From contig NZ_SBHZ01000021.1 of NCBI RefSeq assembly GCF_004521985.1, positions 19,892 to 83,891 of the forward strand: a DNA stretch of 64,000 bases, written 5' to 3'. The translations under genes were made by a program, and so were the position numbers. This DNA comes from Ectopseudomonas khazarica (GTDB taxonomy: Bacteria; Pseudomonadota; Gammaproteobacteria; Pseudomonadales; Pseudomonadaceae). Positions 17,516-25,312 of the stretch are shown here, in pieces. The notes beneath the pieces were generated by a model that saw nothing but the letters and a program-made list of their open reading frames with translations, searched no databases and was not told the origin of the DNA. Positions within the stretch are counted from its first letter, which is position 1; the number at the start of each line of letters is the position of its first letter.

Positions 17516-17566
17516 TATTTTTACCCTCACGACCAGTGTCTCATCCTTGCTCACCGATTAAATTGT

Positions 17567-17595
17567 ATATTATATCATATATTATCAATTGTCAA
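17567..17595 (-). promoter_or_regulatory. Strong leftward promoter reading into the repeat array
   Basis: The minus strand reads TTGACA (17595-17590), then a perfect TATAAT (17574-17569) after 15 bases, or TAATAT (17572-17567) after the optimal 17 bases. Such a close match to the sigma-70 consensus is rare in this window. Immediately behind it is a perfect inverted repeat GCTCTCA/TGAGAGC (17596-17616), a possible operator or the leader of the divergent McrB-like gene. Confidence 0.65.
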
Positions 17596-17668
17596 GCTCT
17601 CATTTCACTTGAGAGCTGGCGGGAATACTCCCAAGATTCAACCGCTCAGAACGAAAACCACTAGTCGT

Positions 17669-19987
17669 ATGCCCAGCCGAAGCCTAGGATGCTTCCGCGA
17701 TGCCATTTTGCCAGACGATTCCGAGGATATTGTGAGCCTAAAAGTTGGAAGTGACGCCGCCTTGAAGGCGCACCTGGACGCCCTACTGACAGGACCATTG
17801 AAATCGAAGAGTGTCGAAGCCTGGGCGCTCAAGCTGGAACAGTTTTTTGCCGAGGTGCAGCGCGGGATTTCCTCCCGCATACATGAATATTCGTTTCTCC
17901 TCCGGCTGTGGAATCAAAACCCGGTGGCCTCCGCCGGAAGCGGTCACGTGAAGATAGAACCAGCGCTGACGGATTCGACCTTCGTGGACTGGTTTGCCAC
18001 CGCAGTTTCCTCCCAGCTGCCGAAAGATCTCGCCGAGGCCGAGGCGCACCTTATCGAGCTTTACAACGAGCTACAACGTCGCCTCAGCCAGCTGTGTGAT
18101 CGTGTTCCTCGCCTTAAGCTCAACCGCGTACTCTGTGCCCTTTACCCGGCGCATTTCACTACGATCGCTAATGTCGGCATGCTCAAAGAATTGCATGTGG
18201 AATTGGGTGGCAACCGGCATGACCACCCAGTGCAAATGCACCGCTCCATTCGTACCCGCATCGATGCAGTTCTAGAGCCTGTGCCACTGAACGACACGAC
18301 AGCTCAAGCCCGACGCATCTGCTTGTCCTGGCTGCTGTACGAACGTCTCAACAGCGACAGCGCCCCGGAGAGCCCAGAACCGCTGAACGAAACCGAGCTA
18401 GGCCTTAAACCCTTTCCAGCCAGTCTGCGCCGCAAAGGCTTGACCTCCTTGGGCGGCGGCTTCCAGACCCTGCTTGGATTGCTTCCCGAGCTGAATGAAG
18501 GCGTGAGCCGCGACGAGTTCACTGACTTACTGAAGCAAAACAATCCGAATTTAGCTGCCAACAGCGTGGGCACTATGATCAACGTGGTCGCTCGCGACTT
18601 CGACTTATGCAGGCGCGAGGGGGATACCTACCGGCTGTCCGCGCGCGGCACTAATCTGCTGGACACCCAAGATCCCGATGAGCTGGCTGACCAGCTCCTA
18701 ACCCGAATCTTGGGCACCGACCATGTCGTTAAAGCCTTAGGAATCTCCGCACTTACCAAAGCCGAACTGATCGCGCTTCTGCAAGACGTCAACCCGGGCT
18801 GGACCACAAGTTTCGCGCCCTCCTCGTTAATCGGCTGGCTAAATCACCTGGGCGTCATCGAGTCAGGTATCGATAAGCGTCTGCACCTATCTAAGCGAGG
18901 CCTGCGCTGGGCGGAACTGGTCACCTGGCCGCTGGAGTCCCTTCCTAAGCCCCCACAAACCGTGGCGGAGCTACAGGTCGAGACAGGGGGCGGGATAAAA
19001 CTACCTACCCCCAACGAACTCAACATACGCCTTCAGGCGCTGTCAGGTAATCGCCTGTCCTTAGATCCTGCATTAGTCAGCCAGCTACATGCCGGACTGT
19101 GGTTTCATCCGGTCCGCCACTTTGCCGTACTCACCGGCATTTCTGGCTCTGGCAAAACTCAACTGGCGTTGAACTATGCGCATGCACTCCACGGCACGTC
19201 CCACGACGAATCGCCATACATACGCATCATTCCCGTCCAGCCCGGCTGGTACGACCCCAGTCCATTACTGGGCTACGTCAATCCGCTTCAGGAGGCCAAT
19301 TACCGGAGTGCCCCCTTCCTTGAGCTGCTAATCCAGGCGTCGGAAGATCCGGAAACTCCATATGTAGCCATCCTGGACGAAATGAATCTGTCGCACCCGG
19401 AACAGTACTTGGCACCGGTGCTGTCGGCTATGGAAACCAATGGCTGGATTGACCTTCATCAGTTAGGTGAGGACATCACACCCGTACCTATGCGGGTCCG
19501 CTATCCCACCAACCTAGCGATCATCGGCACCCTCAACATGGACGAAACCACTCACGGCCTCTCTGACAAGGTCCTGGATCGGGCCTACACCCTGGAGTTC
19601 TGGGACATCGATGTGGGCGCTTTCCCCGGCTGGGCAACCACCGCACTCCCAGATGATCTAAAGCAAACGGCGAAAGATCTGCTTTCACAACTGGTTAAGG
19701 CGTTGGAACCCGTACGCTTGCATTTCGGCTGGAGGACCATTGATGACGTGCTCAGCTATCTCGCCTTCCAAAATGCGAGCGCTCAAGTCGATCTGAATGC
19801 ACTCGACCAAGTCGTGTATGCCAAAGTTCTTCCCAAGTTACGTGGTGAAACCTCCCAGCGTTTTCAGCACGCGCTGGATGCCGTGCACACCGTGCTGGTC
19901 AAGCACGGACTGGAACGTTGCGAACAGAAGGTCAAGAGCATGCAAGAGGACCTAGTGGCGACTGGCTCTGCGCGATTCTGGCGGTAA
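17669..19987 (+). CDS. McrB-like AAA+ GTPase with winged-helix N-terminus (772 aa)
   Basis: The C-terminal 300 residues are a McrB-type motor: GISGSGKT (490-497), LDEMN (569-573) and NMDETTHGLSDKVLDRA (623-639). Residues 285-345 and 350-420 look like two winged-helix domains, and the N-terminal 230 residues are unrecognised. There is no DUF3578 or EVE domain that I can see. ATG 17669 is the first natural start; its ribosome site is poor, and an in-frame TTG at 17609 is an alternative. The next gene encodes the McrC-type nuclease. Known McrBC systems translocate on modified DNA and cut it. Specificity here is unknown. Confidence 0.8.
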   Translation: MPSRSLGCFRDAILPDDSEDIVSLKVGSDAALKAHLDALLTGPLKSKSVEAWALKLEQFFAEVQRGISSRIHEYSFLLRLWNQNPVASAGSGHVKIEPALTDSTFVDWFATAVSSQLPKDLAEAEAHLIELYNELQRRLSQLCDRVPRLKLNRVLCALYPAHFTTIANVGMLKELHVELGGNRHDHPVQMHRSIRTRIDAVLEPVPLNDTTAQARRICLSWLLYERLNSDSAPESPEPLNETELGLKPFPASLRRKGLTSLGGGFQTLLGLLPELNEGVSRDEFTDLLKQNNPNLAANSVGTMINVVARDFDLCRREGDTYRLSARGTNLLDTQDPDELADQLLTRILGTDHVVKALGISALTKAELIALLQDVNPGWTTSFAPSSLIGWLNHLGVIESGIDKRLHLSKRGLRWAELVTWPLESLPKPPQTVAELQVETGGGIKLPTPNELNIRLQALSGNRLSLDPALVSQLHAGLWFHPVRHFAVLTGISGSGKTQLALNYAHALHGTSHDESPYIRIIPVQPGWYDPSPLLGYVNPLQEANYRSAPFLELLIQASEDPETPYVAILDEMNLSHPEQYLAPVLSAMETNGWIDLHQLGEDITPVPMRVRYPTNLAIIGTLNMDETTHGLSDKVLDRAYTLEFWDIDVGAFPGWATTALPDDLKQTAKDLLSQLVKALEPVRLHFGWRTIDDVLSYLAFQNASAQVDLNALDQVVYAKVLPKLRGETSQRFQHALDAVHTVLVKHGLERCEQKVKSMQEDLVATGSARFWR

Positions 19988-19990
19988 GCC

Positions 19991-21550
19991 ATGATTTCTG
20001 TTCGCCGCCGAGGCGTTGAGGACAGTGCGGAGTGGATCGCGGTCGCGGCTGGCGAGGTGGCGACCGGCTTCTACGAAGACACTGACTATGACATCCGCCC
20101 AGCACCAACCACAAAGCAGATGTTCGTCGATGATGTTGAACTTCTGGCGGCATCCGGTTGGTTCCAATGGCGCCCATGTTTCTATGCCGGCCAGGTGCGT
20201 GTTGACGTGCTCGATGTCTCGGGCGCGCAAGCAAGCTATTGCTTAGAGGTCAGCCCAAAGGCGAATAAGGCGGATACCGCTAAATTCGCCGAGATGATTG
20301 CGGAGATTCGTACCTTCGACCAAACACTCTTAGGTGGCATGTCAGCTGCCACCTTGGCCTTTGGCAACGCAGGCCGTCCCAGCCTTCACTCTGACCACGT
20401 GCTGCTTGCCCGGCTTCGACAATATGGCAACCTTTTCTTGGCCACCGTGGCCGACCTCATCCGCTCTCCGCATCAGAAACTGTCGGCCGACCGTCAGATG
20501 CTGCCTCTAGCACGCGCCCGACGCTTGCACCCCACTGCACTGCGCGAACGCCAGCTGTCGGCTCTACTCAACAGCAACTCGTTAGCGGTCGAGTTACTCG
20601 ACACCTTTCAGGTCCATGCGTGGACCTCGGCTCCCACCGTTGATACACCCGCTAACCGTGTACTGCTTTGCCTGCTGAAACGATTTCGAGCAACTGTAAC
20701 GGCCATCCGGGGACGAGTCACCCTTCTTCAGATCGGAAATGATCAGGAAGAACAGCGTAAACGCCTCGTTCGACGACTCGCAATGCTCGACCACTTGGAG
20801 ACAAAAGTCACCCAGCTGATCCAGCGCCACCCTTTCACCGCCGTGAGAGCCGGCCTCACCGGATCGTCTGGCCTCACTCAGATAGCAGCCCACCCTGCGT
20901 ACAACCGGGCCTATCGAATCGGGTGTGCAGCAATGGCTTCAGCTATCGAGGGTGAACAATCACTCGATCAGCTGCATGTAAGCCCCTCATGGGGGATCTA
21001 CGAAACCTGGTGTTTCCTCCAGGTCATGGTCTGCCTAGAGCAGCTGCTGAACATCAAGTTGGAACCGATCAGATCAAAAGTCGTGGGTGCACAGCTCGCG
21101 TTTCATGCTCAGACTAGCAGCGGACATGCGGTGGAAGTGCTTTTTCAGGCCAAGTTTCCTGCTGCCGCTCCTCACGCGAATAAGCGTGGCTGGAGTATCT
21201 CCCGCGAACGTGTTCCTGACATCGTCATCGTGGAGCACAACGAGTCCTGCTGCCGTTCACTCATACTCGACGCTAAATGGCGTAGCGGCAGGAGCAATAT
21301 CCTGGAAGCAATGGAGTCGGCTCACCTATACCATGACAGTCTTCGTCTTCGAAGTGGTCAGACCGTCATACACCCCAATCGCTGCATTCTGCTTTTACCA
21401 GGAGAAAGCGAAGTAGAGAATCTTGGTGATCCCGAGTTCATTCGAACGAACGAAGTCGGAGCTATTTCAGCTTTCTTGCCACGTGGGGCTGGAGTGGTCT
21501 CTCTGTCGAACCTACTCAAGGAGTGGCTCTCCCCCTTCAAGTCCAAATAA
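19991..21550 (+). CDS. McrC-like nuclease subunit (DUF2357 type, 519 aa)
   Basis: The start lies three bases after the McrB-like stop. The C-terminal third carries a PD-(D/E)XK site: E338 (IYETWC), D410 (RVPDIVIVEH) and D427-x-K429 (LILDAKW). The N-terminal and central parts fit DUF2357-type McrC relatives, with a beta-rich N-terminus and a helical middle (LRRLAMLDHLETK). It should bind the McrB-like hexamer and cut DNA. The pairing and order are those of type IV McrBC-related restriction systems. The region has higher GC than the flanking genes, so this pair may have a different origin from its neighbours. Confidence 0.8.
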   Translation: MISVRRRGVEDSAEWIAVAAGEVATGFYEDTDYDIRPAPTTKQMFVDDVELLAASGWFQWRPCFYAGQVRVDVLDVSGAQASYCLEVSPKANKADTAKFAEMIAEIRTFDQTLLGGMSAATLAFGNAGRPSLHSDHVLLARLRQYGNLFLATVADLIRSPHQKLSADRQMLPLARARRLHPTALRERQLSALLNSNSLAVELLDTFQVHAWTSAPTVDTPANRVLLCLLKRFRATVTAIRGRVTLLQIGNDQEEQRKRLVRRLAMLDHLETKVTQLIQRHPFTAVRAGLTGSSGLTQIAAHPAYNRAYRIGCAAMASAIEGEQSLDQLHVSPSWGIYETWCFLQVMVCLEQLLNIKLEPIRSKVVGAQLAFHAQTSSGHAVEVLFQAKFPAAAPHANKRGWSISRERVPDIVIVEHNESCCRSLILDAKWRSGRSNILEAMESAHLYHDSLRLRSGQTVIHPNRCILLLPGESEVENLGDPEFIRTNEVGAISAFLPRGAGVVSLSNLLKEWLSPFKSK

Positions 21551-21770
21551 TTATCTCGAAACTAGGTATCACCATTAGTTAATCCAGGGCTCGCCAAGCA
21601 AAGCCCCTCTGCAAGACCAATCACAGACTCACTACCACACTTAATCTGCAAAACTACCTCCCCTGCCTACTGAAAAGGCAACCGAATAAACTGATAGAAC
21701 CCACAAAAAAGACTTGCAAAACTTAAAAACGAATATCAGCATAAGTTTCCGTTAACCAACGGAGATTCTT

Positions 21771-22544
21771 ATGAGCTACATATTTATACTTGGCGCAAGT
21801 GATCCAGAGATGGCTACAATTGAAAGGCTTTGCCGATCTTATGATTTTGAAGTCACTTATGCCCTTTCAAACGGAAGACGCGTTCACGCTGGAAATGCTT
21901 ACGTAGCAGATCCTATTAACTTCAAAAAATATCAAGATTTGATACCTGTGTGGGTTGAATGCCGCTCGAATAATTTCAACCTACACGACGTCATAGTTGA
22001 TCACCATCAACAGGGAGATCCAGGCTTTGGGTTTCCACCGGAGCAGTATTGGCTAGGCAGCAGTATCGGTCAGGTTTGCAAACTAATTGGTCACCCACAG
22101 ACTAACGAACTCAGTATTGTGGCAGCTGCGGACCACTGCCTAAGCCATGCCTACAAAGGTAAATGCCCGGGCGTTAATCCAGCCGATTTGAGAAAATGGA
22201 GAGCCAAAACAAGGTCCGATTTTCAACGAATACCCATAGAAACGATTGAGCAAGAAGTTGAAAAAGCTCTATCTGTCTTGCACAAGCAACCAACCTTGGA
22301 AATCAACAATGAACAATTCATCGACGCCCGAGGAATAAAACTCAAAGAATTTTCCGAAGCTTCCGCAATTCTTGGTAAATCTGTTATCTATGAGATTTAT
22401 GATTCAAAATCTAGGAGAATGAAAGTTGGAGTGCTAGGCGGAAGCACTAAGCAAATAAAAACATGGATGGATTGGGCCGCTTCGTTTCTTATCAACTGTT
22501 ACGGTGATCCAGATCGAGGCTATGCTGGCGGTTACAAACCATAG
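21771..22544 (+). CDS. DHH-superfamily protein (257 aa)
   Basis: GGAG lies seven bases before ATG 21771. The motif VIVDHHQQGDPGFG (D77-H78-H79) and the second set VAAADHCLSH (D121-H122) are those of DHH phosphoesterases (RecJ, NrnA, PDE types). An N-terminal ILGASDPEM (D11) may supply the first metal ligand. The C-terminal 90 residues are unrecognised and lack the usual DHHA1 GGGH signature, which puts nuclease or phosphodiesterase activity in doubt. It stands alone between the McrBC pair and a repeat block. A role in nucleotide-signal or nucleic-acid turnover is inference. Confidence 0.65.
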   Translation: MSYIFILGASDPEMATIERLCRSYDFEVTYALSNGRRVHAGNAYVADPINFKKYQDLIPVWVECRSNNFNLHDVIVDHHQQGDPGFGFPPEQYWLGSSIGQVCKLIGHPQTNELSIVAAADHCLSHAYKGKCPGVNPADLRKWRAKTRSDFQRIPIETIEQEVEKALSVLHKQPTLEINNEQFIDARGIKLKEFSEASAILGKSVIYEIYDSKSRRMKVGVLGGSTKQIKTWMDWAASFLINCYGDPDRGYAGGYKP

Positions 22545-22639
22545 CAGCCAAATACGAGCCCATAAACTTTCATTAGACGACTGTGACAATTGAGTTGCTG
22601 ACCCCTGGGCGCTCATCGAAGGTGACGATGACTAGTAAA

Positions 22640-22950
22640 CACCCACTGGATCTCTTCAGCGGAGCTGGTGTGGGTTTGTTATCAACCCTTCTTTTTGAGT
22701 ACAAATCAATCGCCACACTGCACCGCCCAGGGGATTGGTGCGTTTCTTTGATGACAACTAACCCGGAGCCGGATGAAGTTTGACCATGGGCGAAATAGAC
22801 CAACCCCTCTCCCACGGCCCGGCCGCAGTGACCTGGTGAAAGTGGACCATGGTCCACAACCCAAGCAGCCCCCCAAAAATGGGTGTAAATGGGTGTGCTT
22901 TTGGTTCTGGGGGAAACCGAACCAATCGCCCGTCTCCCTTGGCTTCCAGC
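22640..22950. repeat. Duplicated intergenic block, copy A
   Basis: This block shares three ordered modules with 24931-25220: (a) TTCAGCGGAG, then GTTTCTTTGATGACAA and GGAGCCGG; (b) a pair of GGACCAYGGTCC palindromes; (c) two ATGGGTGT octamers followed by CTTTTGGTTCT. The copies have diverged but keep the order. On the minus strand both copies retain a short open frame with VIKET, so part of the block may be coding. I cannot decide between a regulatory or origin-like region and a decayed gene family. Confidence 0.6.
22781..22857. repeat. Paired palindromes 63 bp apart, copy 1
   Basis: An imperfect GGACCATGGTCC (22781-22792) and a perfect 16-bp palindrome GTGGACCATGGTCCAC (22842-22857) are 63 bp apart start to start (GGACC positions 22781 and 22844). 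TGACCTGG lies at 22829-22836, 48 bp from the first. The same 63/48 spacing occurs in copies 2 and 3. Confidence 0.7.
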
Positions 22951-22957
22951 TTGCTTG

Positions 22958-23284
22958 CTAACCTTTGTGACGAAAGCAACTCGGAGAGTACAACTTGATG
23001 GACTCAATCAGCATCACCGAAATCCTTTCACCGGCAACGCAGACCAGCACCGCGCCGGCAAGGGCATCGATGAGCGCAGACCAAGAGTCAGCTGCATCGC
23101 CTTCGCGGGAGAATCGAACGTGAATGAGAGACTTGCATAAGAGATACACAGCGACGGGCCGGAGCAGCTGTGTTGGCGACAAAGAAACACCAGCTTGCAG
23201 CTGAATGGGGCCAGCGGTTATGGCGCGGTTGGGCCGCACGGTCTGGAGAGACTCACCATGCCAATCAAGGCTTGTCATTACCAT
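22958..23284 (-). CDS. Hypothetical protein (108 aa) with strong ribosome site
   Basis: ATG 23284 follows AAGGAGG with a six-base spacer, one of the best ribosome sites in the island, which is the main reason to accept the gene. The product has a hydrophobic stretch near residues 66-90 (LIDALAGAVLVCVAGERISVML) and three Cys, and is otherwise unremarkable. No family recognised. It ends just before repeat block A. Confidence 0.5.
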   Translation of the reverse strand: MVMTSLDWHGESLQTVRPNRAITAGPIQLQAGVSLSPTQLLRPVAVYLLCKSLIHVRFSREGDAADSWSALIDALAGAVLVCVAGERISVMLIESIKLYSPSCFRHKG

Positions 23285-23472
23285 TGTCGGCCTCCTTGAC
23301 TGACTCGGCTAGTTCGGCAGGATCAACCTCGGTGCATGTGTAAGCCAAGCTTAATAAATTACAATAGTAATTATTTTTGACTCCTTTACCTAAGATTTAG
23401 CTTACTTTCCTCTTTGCACTTTGCGCCCCAAGCTCTTGAAAATATTGGTGGGAGAGAACACCCGCCAGCTAG

Positions 23473-23601
23473 TTATTTTACATTTCTACCGAATTGTTTA
23501 ATGTGCTGCCCTTCAAGTTTGAGCCGCAGCTTATCCTGATTTCTCTTAAAGTCAGGATCACTCATCTTTTCTTTAAGTTCTTTTGGCAGTTTTGCGATCA
23601 T
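23473..23601 (-). CDS. Small basic protein (42 aa)
   Basis: ATG 23601 overlaps the TGA of the upstream frame (ATGA), and GGAG lies eight bases upstream. The product is Lys/Arg-rich (IAKLPKELKEKMSDPDFKRN and so on) and predicted helical. No family recognised. Coupling to the interrupted gene before it suggests both once formed an operon. Confidence 0.5.
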   Translation of the reverse strand: MIAKLPKELKEKMSDPDFKRNQDKLRLKLEGQHIKQFGRNVK

Positions 23602-23828
23602 TGAGTGATCTCCAACTCACTAGAAGCTATCGCTGCCAACAACTTCTTCTGCTCTTCAGCATTCGCAGTAGCAAGCATCGATTGCCATTCTTTAGTCGTC
23701 TTCGTACGCTGTCCTCCCTGACCACCGCTCCCTTACCTGCCGGAGTCAGCCGTTGGCTTAAAGTAATGAGGTTTGGATTGAGTCCGCCCTTGCATCCACT
23801 CCCCTATGTGTTGCTTCCTTGCAATCAT
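23598..23828 (-). pseudogene. Small gene interrupted by an in-frame TAA
   Basis: ATG 23828 is preceded by GGGGGA. The frame runs 31 codons to TAA (23735-23733), then stays open for another 44 codons to TGA 23600-23598, which overlaps the start of the 42-aa gene. The second part (GSGGQGGQRTKTTKEWQSML and on) has normal protein composition. A single substitution to TAA in a 76-residue gene is the simplest reading; two separate ORFs are less likely because the second lacks a start near its beginning. Confidence 0.5.
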
Positions 23829-23870
23829 TGTTAATCCCCCATGATTACAAATTTATCATCCGTGACGATT

Positions 23871-23886
23871 GGCTCATCCATGAGCC
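23871..23886 (-). terminator. Hairpin between two small minus-strand genes
   Basis: GGCTCAT and ATGAGCC form a perfect seven-base stem with a two-base loop. It lies downstream of the 140-aa gene and upstream of the interrupted gene. No long T-tract follows on the minus strand, so terminator function is uncertain. Confidence 0.35.
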
Positions 23887-23962
23887 TTTACCCCTACCAG
23901 ATAAACTTATTATACCACAAATAAAACTATAAACATCGTATTACCTAGATTTATTTTATATT

Positions 23963-24385
23963 TTAGAAGCTACACTCTGCATTTTCTTCAACTATCTTAT
24001 CTAGAACTTTTTTCCTGAGTTTCGGTTTCTTAGAGTAAATTCGTCTGCCATATGAATAGTAGTATTCAGTCAATTCAACACCAGACGATGACTCTTCTTC
24101 ATCCTCACCCTCAACTTCTACTTCCTCTGGATTATAATCATTCTCTATCTTTTCCCAGACATCATATGCGACATGACAAAGTTTGGTTACATAGTCGTCA
24201 TCTAGCTCTGAACTAAAACTACTCTGTGTTTCTTCTAGACATCCATCAACGACCCAGTACAGCAGCCTCCCAACTTTGTAACGATTCTCATACCCGCGAC
24301 AATCAACAAGCAGATATATCGAAATATCTACAGCATCTCCATCTCTAACTACATCCACATAGTACCCATCAAACATATTACCCAT
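23963..24385 (-). CDS. Acidic hypothetical protein (140 aa)
   Basis: ATG 24385 follows AAGGAAAG with a good spacer. The protein has an acidic stretch at residues 85-98 (EEVEVEGEDEEESSS), a Tyr-rich segment (TEYYYSYGRR) and a Lys-rich tail. Five Cys are scattered through it. No family recognised; acidic low-complexity proteins of this kind occur among DNA mimics, but nothing here proves that. It is transcribed divergently from the Xre-type gene at 24577 across a 190-base AT-rich region. Confidence 0.6.
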   Translation of the reverse strand: MGNMFDGYYVDVVRDGDAVDISIYLLVDCRGYENRYKVGRLLYWVVDGCLEETQSSFSSELDDDYVTKLCHVAYDVWEKIENDYNPEEVEVEGEDEEESSSGVELTEYYYSYGRRIYSKKPKLRKKVLDKIVEENAECSF

Positions 24386-24576
24386 AACACTCTTTCCTTG
24401 TAAGATTAGAACTTTAAATTAATTTATTAGTTCATACTTTTATTATATTGACGACATGCAATTTATGCAAATTTAGAACTACCAAGTTTCCGCCAAAAAC
24501 GACCACCCTTCCTTTTTATTAAAATTCTTTGGGAAAGTGCTATATTTATGTCATCAATATTGTTGAGACGTAAACA

Positions 24577-24912
24577 ATGAGAACCAAACTGCTTAGAGAG
24601 ATAAAGGAACGCAGAGAAAAACTTGGCATCAAGACTTCAGCAATGTTGCTGCTTGCGGGTATCAAGCGTCAGCAATACGAGAAGATTGAGAAGTCAGGTA
24701 ATCCAAGCCTTAGGACACTCGACAAGATCGTTGAGGGTCTCGATGCTGAGATGATGCTCATTCCCAAAGAGCACCTAGCAGCAGTCAGAACGCTGCTGAG
24801 CACCACGTCTTCAGTGCCGTTCAAATACGAGCCTAGAAAAATTACTCTTGAAGACTTTGACACAGAGGTAACAGACCCGTGGCCTCTCATTGAAGACGTC
24901 AAGAACCAATAA
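24577..24912 (+). CDS. Xre/HipB-like HTH protein (111 aa)
   Basis: Residues 3-65 form an HTH of the HipB/HigA type (KTSAMLLLAGIKRQQYEKIE, then KSGNPSLRTLDKIVEGLDAEMMLIPKE). The C-terminal 45 residues are acidic and unrecognised. A TTAAAA-16-TATATT promoter-like pair lies at about 24518-24545. No toxin gene follows: downstream sequence is repeat block B. It may be an orphan antitoxin or a regulator of the divergent acidic protein gene. Confidence 0.65.
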   Translation: MRTKLLREIKERREKLGIKTSAMLLLAGIKRQQYEKIEKSGNPSLRTLDKIVEGLDAEMMLIPKEHLAAVRTLLSTTSSVPFKYEPRKITLEDFDTEVTDPWPLIEDVKNQ

Positions 24913-24930
24913 GCCCACCCCCGGCCCCAT

Positions 24931-25230
24931 TCAGCGGAGTTGGTGTTTGTCATCAACAGCCATTTTTGAGCCCAACCCTATCGCCCCCACAGTCTGGTTG
25001 CTGGATGGGCGGGTTTCTTTGATGACAATAAATCCTGGAGCCGGGAGTACCGTAGAAGTAGGACCACGGTCCACATTTCCCTGGCCTCTGCGTTGTACTC
25101 CAACCCTCTGACCTGGCTTTTTTAGACCACGGTCCATGACACAAGGATTTCCGGAAATGGGTGTATTTATGGGTGTCGATATGGGTGTGGCTTTGGTTCT
25201 CGGGTCATCCGCAGCGGCAGGGCTCGGTGG
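24931..25230. repeat. Duplicated intergenic block, copy B
   Basis: Homologous to 22640-22950. It has TTCAGCGGAGTTGG, GTTTCTTTGATGACAA, GGAGCC, the palindrome pair at 25061-25135, three ATGGGTGT octamers (about 25157-25188) and CTTTGGTTCT. A second palindrome pair (25229-25304) follows, so this copy is more complex. A minus-strand frame with VIKETRPSS parallels VIKETHQSP in copy A without indels between VIKET and SKxxVDxK. Confidence 0.6.
25061..25135. repeat. Paired palindromes 63 bp apart, copy 2
   Basis: GGACCACGGTCC (25061-25072) and AGACCACGGTCC (25124-25135) are exactly 63 bp apart, with TGACCTGG at 25109-25116 (48 bp from the first). ACATTTCCCTGGCC follows the first palindrome, as in copy 3. 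Confidence 0.7.
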
Positions 25231-25304
25231 ACCACGGTCCACATTTCCCTGGCCACCGCCCTATTCCCACGAACGCTGACCTGGCCTATTTGGACCATGG
25301 TCCA
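25227..25304. repeat. Paired palindromes 63 bp apart, copy 3
   Basis: GTGGACCACGGTCCAC (25227-25242) and TGGACCATGGTCCA (25291-25304) have GGACC starts at 25229 and 25292, again 63 bp, with TGACCTGG at 25277-25284. This copy and copy 2 share ACATTTCCCTGGCC after the left palindrome. Confidence 0.7.
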
Positions 25305-25312
25305 CGCCTCGA

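Larger units (their letters stand above)
17084..17560 (-). ncRNA. Predicted noncoding RNA of tandem I-F-like hairpins
   Basis: A promoter at 17595-17567, the repeat array and a Rho-independent terminator lie in order on the minus strand and would yield an RNA of about 475 nt with ten or eleven CUGCC-AAU/A-loop-GGCAG hairpins. No ORF of note runs through it on this strand. The hairpin is the Cas6f (Csy4) recognition element in type I-F systems. Alternatives are a type III antitoxin-like RNA, for which no toxN-like gene is adjacent, or a structural spacer between gene blocks. That it is an RNA gene is inferred from sequence signals only. Confidence 0.6.

Noticed and set aside
17084..17595. Type III toxin-antitoxin (ToxIN-like) RNA antitoxin
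   Set aside because: Tandem units of 34-37 nt and a terminator fit, but the gene beyond the terminator is convergent and not ToxN-like. Kept only as an alternative.
22573..23007. A 144-aa minus-strand ORF through repeat block A
   Set aside because: It overlaps the palindrome repeats and the well-supported start region of the 108-aa gene, and has no ribosome site; only the short VIKET segment shows any sign of constraint.
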